Shown in pieces: positions 1 through 10,689 of a DNA stretch of 64,000 nt. The notes below the pieces were generated by a model. The model saw only the letters and a list, made by a program, of their open reading frames with translations, did no database searches and had not been told where the DNA came from. The stretch is from Gautieria morchelliformis. Lineage: Eukaryota; Basidiomycota; Agaricomycetes; Gomphales; Gomphaceae. The DNA is taken from contig WHVA01000061.1 of the NCBI GenBank assembly GCA_015179125.1, positions 62,001 through 126,000 of the forward strand. The letters are read 5' to 3'. Within the stretch, counting starts at the first letter, position 1, and each line of letters opens with the position of its first letter. The position numbers were made by a program, and so were the translations under genes.

Positions 1-399
1 TACAAAGTGCCTGTTGAACCACTATCGCAGCACATTCCATCAAGTTTAACCGATGCATTAGGGGGGGTTGCAGAGATTCCGCCGCTAATTCATACAATGT
101 ACGCACACTGGTTCATCCAGGACGTTGAGGTAGACGAGACGCGATTCCTCGAGCACCAGGGAATGGTTACAGCGAGTCCCGAAACCAAACGAGACATCGT
201 GAAGAGGCACATCGTCGAGTATGGTACACGGTATCAGATAGCAAGTTCGCACACAGCGTTCATCGCAGTTGCAGCTCCCAATCCGCCAGTGAAGCCGCCC
301 AGGCAGAATAGGAGCAGCAATCGTAGGGGTTCATGGCCCGACAAAAAACCTGATAGCAAAAAATCAGCGACGTCTGCGGCGAGCGCTCACTCAACGCCC

Positions 400-546
400 A
401 CGCAAGGGAATGGCTCCGCGAAAGGGAATGGCTCCACGCAAGGGAATGGCCCCGCGCAAGGGAATGGCTCCACGCAAGGGAATGGCTCCAAGCAAGGGAA
501 TGGCCCCACGCGAGGGAATGGCTCCACGCAAGGGAATGGCTCCACA
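400..546 (+). repeat. 18-bp coding minisatellite (Gly-Asn-Gly-Ser-Thr-Gln units)
   Basis: About eight tandem units of an 18-bp word built on gggaatggctccacgcaa encode a repeated GNG(S/P)(T/A)(Q/K/R) hexapeptide inside the VIT/VWA tail. Units differ by one or two bases. The homologous place in the copy at 10690-12131 has no such array, so it expanded after, or was lost since, the duplication. Confidence 0.9.
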
Positions 547-723
547 CGGAATAACAACTCTCACAGCGCCAAGTCACAGGGCGGGAAGCAGGGCTCTACC
601 CCCGAGACAGGTAGCAAATCCGACGACGAAGGCTCAAAGACACCCCGCGGAAAAGCCAAGTCGAACGCATCTACGCCGCACAAGGGTAGTCCGGCTTCTC
701 AACACCCGTCGAAAGGATCGAGA

Positions 724-984
724 AATTCCCCAACACACGCCTCCACGGGGAAAAGGGGGTCAACCAGTGGCACTTCCCAGAGCCCCGCTAGTGGGATGCC
801 CGGGGCCTTTAATCCCCCAACACATGCCTCCACTGGGAAAAAGGGCTCAAGCAGTGGCACGTCCCAGAGTCCCACTAGCGGGATGCCCGGGGCCTTTAAT
901 CCCCCAACACACGCCTCCTCGGGGAAAAAGGGTTCAAGTAGTGTCACGTCCCAGAGCCCCACTAGTGGGATGCCCGGGGCCTTT
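724..984 (+). repeat. Three tandem 87-bp coding repeats (29 residues each)
   Basis: Units at 724-810, 811-897 and 898-984 each encode a 29-residue block starting N(S/P)PTHAS(T/S)GK and ending GMPGAF. The inverted copy at 11.3-11.5 kb carries only two such units, so unit number varies between the gene copies. Confidence 0.9.
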
Positions 985-1604
985 AGACAGTCCCCTGACG
1001 GAGAACCAACAGGGCCCGGGCTGTTCGACTTTTTTGTCCACAAGCCTTCCCCGGAATCGGTGCCCACGGCGGATGTGATCTGTGTCCCCGACCCCCTGGG
1101 GGGGATCCGACGGTTTTCATAGCTCCACCTCTACCCCGGTATACCCAAATCAGCACGATCGCCAATTCGTGGCTGAAAACCCTCAAGTCATTTATATTCT
1201 CGAAAAATCCACCAGGAGCACCGAGACCGCTCTCCAAGGGACCTGCTTCGGCGTTCCAAGCGCAGCATGTGCAGTCCACCCCAGCGGGAGTGTTGACGGT
1301 TGCCAGGTTACAATCACCATTCGACGGCTCCTTCTCTGGAATATCAGGGGAGCTGTCGTCGCTTGTGGGTATCCCCGAGGCGCAGCTCCGTAGCATGGCG
1401 CCCCCGATGGCATATGGGGCAGACAATGACTCCGTATGGGCGACAGCGGTCGCAGTTGCGTACTGCAGGAAAAGACTCTCGCGACACGTTGCCTTGTGGG
1501 AAGATATGGCGGAGAAAGCGCAGGATTTCGGCGCCAGGGTGTGTGGGAGCGGCGATGCGTTCCAAAATATTGTCCAGGAGGCTCTCAAGCTTTTCCAGTC
1601 CTAG

Positions 1605-1994
1605 GTATGCGTAGACACCTCACACACTCTCATATATATTATTACATACCCCGTTTCGAATTATGGCCTAGACATCCATAACTTCACCGCGCTAGCATTT
1701 TCTTGCCGATAGGACTTGTTGAGGTAGAGGTCACCAAGTGACCAGTGAAGGACCACATATCCCAGTGCGATCCAATGTTGACCTACACAAGGCAAGCATA
1801 GGCCGAAATAAGAAGGCCATACCTGCCTATAAGTCATTCCGATTCGAAACCAAGTGCTAATGATTAACCAGATCCCAGATCCCGAATGGCTCGAGTGGTA
1901 TACTTCAACGTGCTGGAACGGAAAATTTTACATGGGTTGGCCGCTTCGAATAGTGTGGCCTGGACGTGCATAAGTCCCCCGCACTAGCATTTCT
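1605..1994 (+). repeat. Duplicated 3' flank of the VIT/VWA gene copies
   Basis: This stretch, including the words gtttcgaattatgg, gacttgttgagg and ggaaggccatacctgcct-like text, recurs in reverse complement at about 10405-10690 next to the other gene copy. A related piece continues on the far side of the Copia insertion (6343-6470). The duplication therefore covers downstream DNA as well as the gene tail. No gene is seen in it. Confidence 0.75.
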
Positions 1995-2160
1995 TGTTGC
2001 TCGTGCGAGGTCACGTGACGCAGTCGACCAATATAGTAATCTGAGTTCGAAGGGAAACCCATCACTTTTCCCTTCGAACTCAGGTACGTACTGTTAGATA
2101 CTCACTGAGCAGATAGTAATCCTATCACTTTTCCCTTCGAACTCAGTCCTGCGCGCAACA
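1995..2160 (+). repeat. 5' LTR of the Copia element
   Basis: This 166-bp terminal repeat starts TGTTGCTCGTGCG and ends GCGCGCAACA. It contains an internal duplicated word (tcacttttcccttcgaactcag, seen twice) that is also present in the 3' LTR. Confidence 0.93.
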
Positions 2161-2178
2161 GGTTATGGGCCCCGCGCT

Positions 2179-2860
2179 ATGATCGAAGAAAAAAATCTCA
2201 GTATGCCCAAATCGGAAACTGAAGGTCGCGCGAAAAGCGTCAAACTTACGGGCACGAATTACGATACCTGGGCAACTGAAATGCAGGAGAAACTCGTAAC
2301 AGTAGACGCATGGCAAATAGTCACCGAAGACCTCGAAAGGCCGATGGACGCAAGAGAAGCCAAGAAATGGCTCCTGAAGAGGGAGGAGGCCGCTGGCATC
2401 ATACTCGAATCCCTCGCTCCGACACAATACGCCCAGGTCGAGAACATCATGGAAAATCCCATTGAAATGTGGAAAAAGCTAAAGAGTAGCAACCTCAATC
2501 GAAACACTGTCGCCACAGGAAACGAAAACCTGAAGCGACAAGCGTCCCTCACGTCACCAGCAGCAGCACCACCCACGTCCAGAGAAAAATGGAATACTAC
2601 AGCATGCACAGTATGCAGAAGACAAGGCCACTCAGCGGAAAAATGCCGGCTCGCTCACCCATGCCTCAAACCAACACGAAGAAATGAGGAAACACGATTG
2701 CCGAGGAGGCAGAATGCGAAGCGAGTGAAAGAGAGCATGTCAGGTGGTACCACAGAGGAGCTCGCCAGAAATGCGAATCTACGACCCTTGCGCTCATCAC
2801 CAACCAGTGGAGACGCCGACCTGTGTTGGAACACGGACACAGGGGCCACTAGCCACATGA
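2179..2860 (+). mobile_element. Copia element: gag and protease part (fossil)
   Basis: The early part reads like Copia gag (NYDTWATEMQ near the start). A CCHC zinc knuckle (CTVCRRQGHSAEKC) lies at about 2607-2650, followed by the aspartic protease signature DTGATSHM near 2835-2860. It is part of a broken element and is described only as a fossil part. Confidence 0.85.
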
Positions 2861-3229
2861 CCCCTCACCGTCATTGGCTACGGAATTATGAGCACTACAG
2901 AGTACCTATCCGGCTGGCAACGAATGAAATAGTGTACTCAGCCGGGTGAGGGCAGGTACTATTTTCTCCCATCATTGATGGGAAAGCGGCGCAAAGTATC
3001 TTGTTCTCGCAAGTTCTACACATACCTGCGCTACAGAACAACCTACTCGCGGTCCTCCACCTTACCACACACCATAACTTCACCATCTGCATTGTGAACA
3101 GCCGCATATCATTCATCCAGGATAACGAACTGCGCTTCTGTGCCACAGTACGGAACGGGACGGGATTCTTAACTGGGAACACAATCCCAAATCAAGAACT
3201 GGCTCTTACCACCTCTTCACCCATTGTAG

Positions 3230-3930
3230 ACCGACCATTATTGCACAGACGACTAGCACACATCGGACAGGCGCGGCTGGAGAAGCTTTTAGAGAGTGGC
3301 ATGGTCGACGGAATACATTTAAATTCAGATGCGACCATTCCCCATATCTGTGAACCGTGTATTGCTGCAAAGCGACACCGCAACCCATTTCCAAAGAGGA
3401 GTGATAGCCGAGCATCCAACCCGCTCGATCTCGTTGTCTCAGACGTACACAGGCCTCTCCCAGTCCGCACACCATCAGGATACCGATACTGGATCACTTT
3501 CACGGACGATTGCATGAGGTACAGGGCTGTTTATCTCCTGAAGACAAAGGATGAGGCATTCGATGCCTACCGAGCCTTCGAAGCACTAGCGGAAAACCAG
3601 TTAAACTTGAGAGTGAAGCGTTTCAGAGACGACAAAGGCGGGGAATATATAGGTCATAAGTGGGACCAGCATTTCCAGCACCGAGGTATACTTCACGAAT
3701 GTACTACGAAGGGCACACCACAGCAGAACAGGATCTCAGAACGGACGAATCGAACCCTCATTGAAGGGACGGTCGCACTACTACAGCAAGCCCATCTACC
3801 AGCATCGATGTGGGGAGAAGCCCTGAAAATATTGGTTCGGATCGTCAACGCCACTCCAACCTCCGCACTTGTAGACAAAACCCCATATGAGGCCTGGTTT
3901 GGCTACAAACCAAACCTCGGGATGCTACAT
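3230..3930 (+). mobile_element. Copia element: pre-integrase zinc finger and integrase core (fossil)
   Basis: An HHCC-type pre-integrase region (LLHRRLAHIG, then CEPCIAAK) leads into the integrase core with DDKGGEY and the GTPQQNRISERTNR stretch typical of Copia integrases. Part of the broken element at 1995-6342. Confidence 0.88.
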
Positions 3931-4599
3931 ACTTTTGGATGCACTGCCTATGTCCACGTGCAAAGGATGAGAGAACAGGACTGCAACCCAGATCTCGCAA
4001 ATGCATTTACCTTGGTTTTGAGGACGGTTATAAGGGTTGGCGCTGCTTGGACCCTATCACAAAATGTATCCTCATATCTCGAGATGTCATCTTCGATGAA
4101 TCCGAATTCCCAGGCCTCACCATGACTAGAAATGCCATTGAATCATCTCTACCACCCACTTTACTTCCCGACCAGATTGCAGCTCCACCAGAAAGACAGC
4201 CAGACCAAGATGCTGTACTCCCTGCGAATCCCGGCCCACAGGCTGTACCTGACCCACCAGCCGCTCCAAATCCTCCTCCAGCCATCCCTGACCCACCAGC
4301 TGACCCTGACCCTCCAGCTGACCCTGACCCACCAGCCGACCCTAACCCACCACCCTGCCGCTCCAGTAGGGCAACCGCCCGCATCGATTACCGTCACCTC
4401 CACGACCCCTTCCTCCGACCTCAACCCCCTCCCGATCATGACGAGCCAGGCCCTGAGGGGGGTGCAGCAGCCAACGCTTCAGTCATTCAGGCCCTAGAAT
4501 TCATCTATGATGGATCAGACACCACTGATACAAACATGATTTCACCGTGCATTATCAGAGCAGCACTGAATTCGACAATAAAGGATGATCGCGTACCTA

Positions 4600-6110
4600 A
4601 AACATTCGCCGAAGCAATGCGACCCTCCGATGCACCAATGTGGAAGAACTCAACAGATGCAGAAATCCAAGCCCTCCTGGACAATGGGACGTGGGAACTG
4701 GTAAAACTACCGCCTGGAGAGAAAGCCATTGGCTCTCGGTGGGTCTTCCGAATCAAGCTCCATTCAGATGGCTCTCTAGATAAATACAAGAGCCGTCTGG
4801 TAGCAAAGGGATATACTCAATGACCAGGGATTGACTATGATGAAGTCTTCGCTCCTACCACACGATGGGCAGCCCTGCACACAATATTAGCTCAGGGAGC
4901 GCTTCAGGGAGCACACATCGAATCAGTAGACATATCGAACGCTTACCTGAATGGAGTACTTGACGATGACGCAAAAATATATATGCAGCAACCGGAGGGC
5001 TATCATCAAGGGGGATCAGACTGGGTATGTAGACTGAAGAGAGGACTGTACGGACTAAAGCAGAGTGGAAGATTGTGGTACGAACGATTTGGGACTGCGT
5101 TGGAGAGCATGGGATTCAAGCGGCTCCAATCTGCGCCAAGCGTCTATATCTGGATGAGCGATACCACCAAGGTCATCATACCCATTTTCGTCGATGATTT
5201 AACCCTAGTATCGGACTCGAAGCCGGAACTGGACCTGGTCAAAAGCAAACTAAGCGAAATCTTCAAATTGAAGGATCTGGGCCCGACAACGTCGCTACTA
5301 GGCGTAGAAGTGGAGTATGATCACGCACAGAAAACGCTAAGGCTCTCACAAAAGCAGTATATTCAAGAACTCCTTGATCGGTTCCAGATGTTGGATTGCC
5401 GACCCGTATTCACACCTATGGCCCCAGGTCCGAATTTGAGCTCTGCCATGCAACCATCAACACCGGAAGAGATGGAGGAAATGAAGCATGTGCCCTACCT
5501 AAATGCGGTTGGAGCGCTGAATTACCTAGCTATCGCAACTCGCCCGGATATCGCTTACGCTGTCGGATGCCTCGCACGATTTAACTCAAACCCAGGCCCG
5601 ACGCACTGGACGGCAGTAAAACTTCTCTTGTGCTACCTACAAGGGACAATCGACCTAGCACTCACGTACGCGCCCGATCTATCAGCCAGGTCATTCCAAA
5701 CATGGACTGACGCTGACCACGGAGGAAACCCGGACAATGGTCAGTCGACCTCCGGATTCCTCACAAAGATCGGAACCGGAGCCATTAGCTGGGCCAGCAA
5801 ATTGCAGAATATCGTTACCTTGTCCACAACCGAGGCTGAATTCGTTGCATCGGTCCTGGCAGGAACCGAAATCATCTGGTTACAGAGCCTATTAGATGAG
5901 CTTAACGCAAAAGTCAAAGGACCGTCTCACCTATTCATTGACAACCAGTCTGCTCTCTCTGTTGCCAAAAATCCTGAACATCATGGACGCATGAAACACC
6001 TGGATATCCGGTACTTCTGGCTGCAAGAGAAAGTCGCTCATAAAGTCATTCAGATCGGCTACGTACCCACGAATAATATGCCAGCGGATCTGCTGACCAA
6101 AGCGCTGCCT
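4600..6110 (+). mobile_element. Copia element: reverse transcriptase and RNase H part (fossil)
   Basis: The reverse transcriptase opens with WELVKLPPGEKAIGSRWVF and contains KRGLYGLKQSGRLWYERF and the FVDDLTLV catalytic motif. RNase H follows with TDADHGG and STTEAEFVA-type text and ends in the usual KHLDIRYFWLQEKV and DLLTKAL motifs. Upstream (about 4230-4360) is a proline/aspartate-rich tandem stretch between integrase and RT. Confidence 0.9.
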
Positions 6111-6175
6111 CGCGAGTCAGTGGCGGCATAGATGAGCCATGGGACTCTTCTGAGGTTGACCATGTCAGGGGGGTG

Positions 6176-6342
6176 TGTTGCTCGTGCGAGGTCACGTGAC
6201 GCAGTCGACCAATATAGTAGTCTGAGTTCGAAGGGAAACCCTATCACTTTTCCCTTCGAACTCAGGTACATACTGTTAGATACTCACTGAGCAGATAGTA
6301 ATCCTATCACTTTTCCCTTCGAACTCAGTCCTGCGCGCAACA
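6176..6342 (+). repeat. 3' LTR of the Copia element
   Basis: This 167-bp repeat is nearly identical to 1995-2160 (about three differences). It is followed at 6343-6347 by the target duplication tttct. Confidence 0.93.
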
Positions 6343-6347
6343 TTTCT

Positions 6348-7461
6348 TGCCTATAAGACTTGTTGAGGTGAAGGACCACATATCCCAATGGGATCCAAGG
6401 TGGACGTAAACAAGCACCGGCTGAAGTAAGAAGGCCATACCTGCATAAGTAAGTCATTCGAATTACAGCTGTTTCGGGTACACAAGGCGGAGTATGAAAT
6501 TCATGCCACGCGACGCCGCCTGCAAAGATCGCACTGTAGCTCGTCAACCGTTGAAGAATAAGACATTAATTTTGGTAGATAGTTTTTCCTGTATATTTAT
6601 ATACAATTTCATATAAAAAATTGTAGCTTATTATGAAATATTGAATTTTTGGAAACTTGAGCCTATATGCATCATTGTGACCCCAAATAGCATCAATCTG
6701 GGAGGTAGCAGGCTCAAATAAAGTAAGGGTGTGCATTTAGAAAGTAAGGCCTTGCATGTATAAAGTTCTTGAACACTAACAACTAGTGTATAAGGGAAGT
6801 GGGGGGCTGCATAGTTTCCCAGTCTTTTAGCTTTCTATAAAGCAAAAATTCTAATTGAGAGAGTGTAATACATGTACATGTAATAAAATATATAATAAGC
6901 AGACACAAGTTTATACTTGCCTTGACCTCCCATCTTGTGTGGACTACACGCAACACATCACATGATTCACATGACATTACATATCGCATTTCGGTCGCCA
7001 ACATGTCCTGTGCAATAGACAGACTGTCGAGAGTATTAGTAGCTCCTTTCACACTGGCTCAAATTCTATCAACCAGGTCTTGTTTGGAAGCTATGAGCCT
7101 GTAGATACTCAGAAAGATGTCCAAACCATGATACCTCCATTGTACGTACCAGGAGGTCGTGACACTTTCCTGACCGTTGGTGGGTCACGTGCACGGTGGC
7201 ACAGACAACAATACAACCAGAACTATTTATTATATTCTCGCTGTGATAAACAACACCACTGAGTACCTGTGATTCATGTTTGCAGCTTCTATCTTGCATG
7301 GTTGTGCATAATATATTATGGCAGGGGTTCGATGGCCATGTCAATTTAGTATTACTATTTGTCCATTGATTGAACTTCACAGGGTGTCAGAGTAGAAGAC
7401 TGAGGAGAAGCTGGGATTTCAGTGGATTTCAGTCTTGACTGACGTCCACATGGATACTGTT
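6348..7461. other. Intergenic stretch without recognised gene
   Basis: 6348-6470 is the interrupted repeat block into which the Copia element inserted. The rest is AT-rich, with short open frames on both strands that lack homology or sensible splice structure. I see no gene here. Confidence 0.5.
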
Positions 7462-8255
7462 TCAGCGCAGGGCGCCCTGGCCCTCTGCGCCCTCGTTCTC
7501 TCTGGGACATCTGAGCACGGTTCTTAGTTCTGGAGAGAAAGATGAAATGCAGTCTGACATGTTATATGAACAGTGAACCCCATTGTTCTCATGCAAGATG
7601 CAGCCATTGTCCACATGCTGGAATCAATGGTGCGTGGTCAATTAAGGTAGACAAGCACATAAATTGAGTCGTCGTGTCAAAAAACTGCGTAGATGATTTA
7701 ACATACCCCCTGAGTATTTTTGAGCAGTCGGTGACACTTGACTGCCATGCTTCGTTGGTGCTGCCTGACATCTTGCACTAAGGCAGTTGTATCACATCCA
7801 ATCGTAGAAACTATTTGCGAGACTGCTGACGGTATTGGGGACGGAGGCAGTGGGGGGAGATCCGCAGGCTCGAGTTCCGCCATGACTTTGGTGGTACTGT
7901 CGTTTGGGGGAGGAGTTTTACGTGGAGCCTGCTGGTGTGAAATTTTGCGTGTGGACATTGTACGAACTCGATCATCGTGATCTTCAGAAGACACGGAAAT
8001 GGTGTCTTCTCTTACACTGTCCCACAAGGATGACTCACGCCTGCATTTGAGGCTGTACACTTCGTTTTCTAGTGCGTCCATATAGGCCGCCAACACAGCT
8101 ACAGACAAAATGAGCCTCTGGTGCAATTAGGATGATGCGAGAGGGTACTCACCTTGGAAAACACTTTGACGGCCTCCAGCTATTGATAAGGCCATGCGTT
8201 GCCTCCTGGCGGACGTTGCCGCGGGGAGGCCCATGACATCATCAGAGAGAAACAT
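7462..8255 (-). CDS. Unknown protein, three-exon model, about 216 aa
   Basis: The model runs from an ATG at 8253-8255 through exons 8255-8153, 8098-7707 and 7617-7462. Introns are GT-AG (GTGAGT and GTATGT donors) and phases fit throughout. The product starts MFLSDDVMGLPAATSARRQR, has a helix-prone stretch (AVLAAYMDALENEVYSLK), then an acidic and Pro-rich middle (ADLPPLPPSPIPSAV). I recognise no domain. It lies between the Copia element and an LTR-like repeat, so it may be host or transposon-associated. The splice-phase consistency over three exons is the main support. The last exon is least certain; without its intron the frame stops at 7698. Confidence 0.45.
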
Positions 8256-8414
8256 GCCAGGGCAGGGATGGCCGAAAATTCAGGCCTGAGAACAATCGGA
8301 TTTGCTTACGAAAATTCTTGGGTTGGATCGAAGGTCTTTTGGTCACAATTAGAGTGATGCAACTCTGAGATCAAAGTATTGAGAAATAGCTAATTTACTC
8401 ACCAACCAGGTCAC

Positions 8415-9265
8415 TGTCATGACGCGTTTATTTCCCATACTCAGATGCTCTCCCATTTCTCACTCCACCTTCGTGTTCGTTCCGATCGCCCTTGCCATGT
8501 TCGGCAACCGATCCTCACTGTTCGTGCCATTTACCATAGCCATGCCGTCGAAGCACAATTGACGTCCTTGGACTGACTTGGCAGTCATCGCTGGGCCTAT
8601 CACCTCCTCTGCTCGACCCTCTTTCGATGGTGTTCCTATGATCGGACTGTCGTGACTTGTGTATTTCCTGGATCTTGTTATCCCCATTTCCCCTTTCGCC
8701 ACTTCTCCCCTATGTCATCTCCGTTCGCCCTTCCTCGCATTTCTCCAAACAGCTATTTGCTGCTCGCGCATTTCGCCAGCAGGCACGCCATCAAATACTA
8801 TCGACACCATTTACCCGGCATGATGGTTCATCACTAACCCCATCATCTTCTTAATCTAACCCCTGTGGGTGTTCGTATGGCCAAAGTGTGTTCGCAGGGT
8901 GTCCCTTCCATAGGTCGTGCGGGATCAACCCAGTAGACGAAGAGTCCGTGCAGGGTAGCATGTATGCGGGTCCCAAGACATGGTTTTGGACACAAGTGCC
9001 TTCGCCACCTTTACTCTCCGTCGTTTCATGTTGCACTCTTCCCTCACTCTATTGTATGTTTATTCCATCTACTTAGTATCATGACTGTGCACCCCTATCC
9101 AACCCTGACTCACAATGGCCTCTTTCCTATTTGCTGATGCCTTACGAGCATTCGATATAAGTAGTTTACATTCGCATGTATATTCTCCAGTTCAATTATC
9201 ATACGTCGTCCATCTTGTGCAAACTTGACCTCACTGTGATCATTGTTTTGAGCCTTCTCCTGGAG
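8415..9265 (+). repeat. LTR-like dispersed repeat, copy A
   Basis: This block of about 850 bp starts TGTCATGACGCG and matches, in reverse complement, 59366-60270. The homology begins abruptly at TGTCATGACG in both copies and fades near TGGAGA here and TGACA there, as expected for solo LTRs of one old family. The copies are visibly diverged. No target duplication was found. The open frames inside are short and not conserved as protein. Confidence 0.5.
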
Positions 9266-9835
9266 ATTTCTATCTTCAACCAGAAGAGGACTTACGCATC
9301 ACTGGTGAGTTCTCATACCTCATCTTCGTTACCTTAGCCTTCGAACTATTTTCTGTGCTGACGGCGAAGGGATTGTCGCTACTTAGACAACCCTTCCATG
9401 ACACCTTGCACGTTACATCGTCAAGTGCCACAGGCTACTTCGCTACGACTGTAGATAGGGCGAGCTCCGCTCGGGCAGCCCTCTTATCTTGTGAACATTT
9501 ATTGGTTCACCTATTCGCCGAACGGCATACTTATTCGCACAAGTCATTCAGGCATTCACTGTGTTCACTAATACACGATATTAACGCCTAAAAACCAATC
9601 TTGACAGTCACCTACCTAGGATCTGACAATTATCCCGAACCCTCCTGGTTTTAGGGATGAGACCGAGCCCACATATATAGAATTCAACGCAGCGGCTGGG
9701 TAGCAGCTAAAAGTCGGGACAGAAATGTGATAACGGCGTGACAGAAACTCATCCACAGTGTGACAGAATTGGAGTTGCACAGGGACAGAAATAGAATAGT
9801 GGACTTGACCTAAAAGCAATTTTTCAGGGACACTA
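9266..9835. other. Intergenic stretch, no gene seen
   Basis: It contains only short open frames with no recognised homology. Its right part, at about 9600-9850, precedes the transposase fragment and may belong to that element's end. Confidence 0.4.
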
Positions 9836-9929
9836 GTGGTAAAACAAGGGGACACAAAAGGTATGTCGGGGACCGAAATGGGATATCAAGTGACATTATT
9901 AGGTCGTGCTATCTTGTACTTGTACCATA

Positions 9930-10171
9930 TGCCGCGCTTTCTGCCTGAACACCAACGGCAGCATCAAACCTACTCTGAAGACCTTCGAAAACGAGTAATA
10001 TATCAATGGTTCATGTGGGAGAAGAAGATCGATGAAATCGCGCTCAATCTGAACATGTCAAAACGTGTGGTTGAGCGCATCCTCCATCTATGGCGTACTA
10101 CTGGCGAGGTTATGTCACAGGAACCTGGCAAGAAAGGCAAAAGGAGGTTGGAAGGGTGGCCGTGCATATGA
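9930..10171 (+). pseudogene. Tc1/IS630-like transposase, N-terminal helix-turn-helix fragment
   Basis: From the ATG at about 9930 the frame reads MPRFLPEHQRQ, then TYSEDLRKRVIYQWF and MSKRVVERILHLWRTTGEV. This is the homeodomain-like helix-turn-helix at the N-terminus of fungal Tc1-type DDE transposases, which binds the terminal inverted repeats. The frame stops at 10171, and no DDE catalytic domain follows before the VIT/VWA flank repeat at about 10405. This is therefore a truncated, non-functional fragment, unless 10150-10400 hides an intron, which I do not see. Confidence 0.7.
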
Positions 10172-10689
10172 CTGGTACTAGTTCTACATGAGTGTGGATT
10201 AATCATTTAGTAGCATAAGCTAGTAGGGTAATCTGCTACTGCTAGTAGTAATAATAACAATGTTTTGTTTAATGTGATATTATTATTGCTAAAGTCACTG
10301 TTCCATAGTATACTACTAGTAGGCTGTCTATACAATATATATGCTATGTAGTTGGACCAAGGGGGTGTTTAGCCATGCGCCGCATAATAGAGCATCTCTC
10401 AACCCATGTAGAATTTTCCGTTCCAGCACGTTGAAGTATACCACTCGAGCCCTTTCGGATCTGGTTAATCACTAGCAGTTGGTTTCGAATGACTTATAGG
10501 CAGGTATGGCCTTCTTACTTCGGCCGATACTTGCCTTGTTAGGTCCATTGGATCGCATTGGAATATGGGGTTCTTCGCTTGTCGTCCTCTACCTCAACAA
10601 GTACTGCAGGGGACTTATGCATGTCCATAATTCGAAACGGGTATGTAATAGTGTTTACGAGAGTATTTGTGAGATGTGTCTACCCATAT
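10172..10689 (-). repeat. Inverted copy of the VIT/VWA 3' flank
   Basis: About 10405-10689 is the reverse complement of the flank at 1605-1960, with the same cataacttcg-like and ggcaggtatggcc words. 10172-10400 is AT-rich with tagtag-type simple text and no gene. Confidence 0.65.

Larger units (their letters stand above)
1..1604 (+). pseudogene. VIT/VWA-domain protein, C-terminal part, partial at window edge, one frameshift
   Basis: The window opens inside the last exon of a copy of the gene at 10690-13902. Residues from KVPVEP onward match that gene through its disordered Ser/Gly/Pro-rich tail to the shared ending near QEALKLFQ, stopping at 1602-1604. The frame of 1-1100 continues in another frame from about 1110 to 1604. 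Against the right-hand copy, the run of seven G at about 1103-1109 is one base short, a single -1 frameshift; everything after it is open. It also carries an 18-bp minisatellite and three 87-bp repeats, where the other copy has none and two. It could be a live gene with a homopolymer sequencing error, or a young pseudogene. The VIT and VWA domains would lie left of the window. Confidence 0.75.
1995..6342 (+). mobile_element. Ty1/Copia LTR retroelement with both LTRs and target-site duplication
   Basis: Two near-identical LTRs (1995-2160 and 6176-6342, TG...CA ends) flank an internal region with parts in Copia order: gag with a zinc knuckle, protease, integrase, reverse transcriptase, RNase H. 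The 5-bp duplication tttct lies at 1990-1994 and 6343-6347. The bases after the 5' LTR (ggttatgggccc) match the complement of the initiator tRNA-Met anticodon arm, the half-tRNA primer site known from Drosophila copia. A purine-rich tract precedes the 3' LTR. The LTRs differ at about three places in 167, so insertion was fairly recent. The coding part is broken, with about three breaks, so this is a young fossil. Confidence 0.93.

Noticed and set aside
260-1078. Open frames of 105-222 codons overlapping the VIT/VWA tail on both strands
   Set aside because: They are shadows of the 18-bp and 87-bp repeats; the repeated frame matching the other gene copy is the real one.
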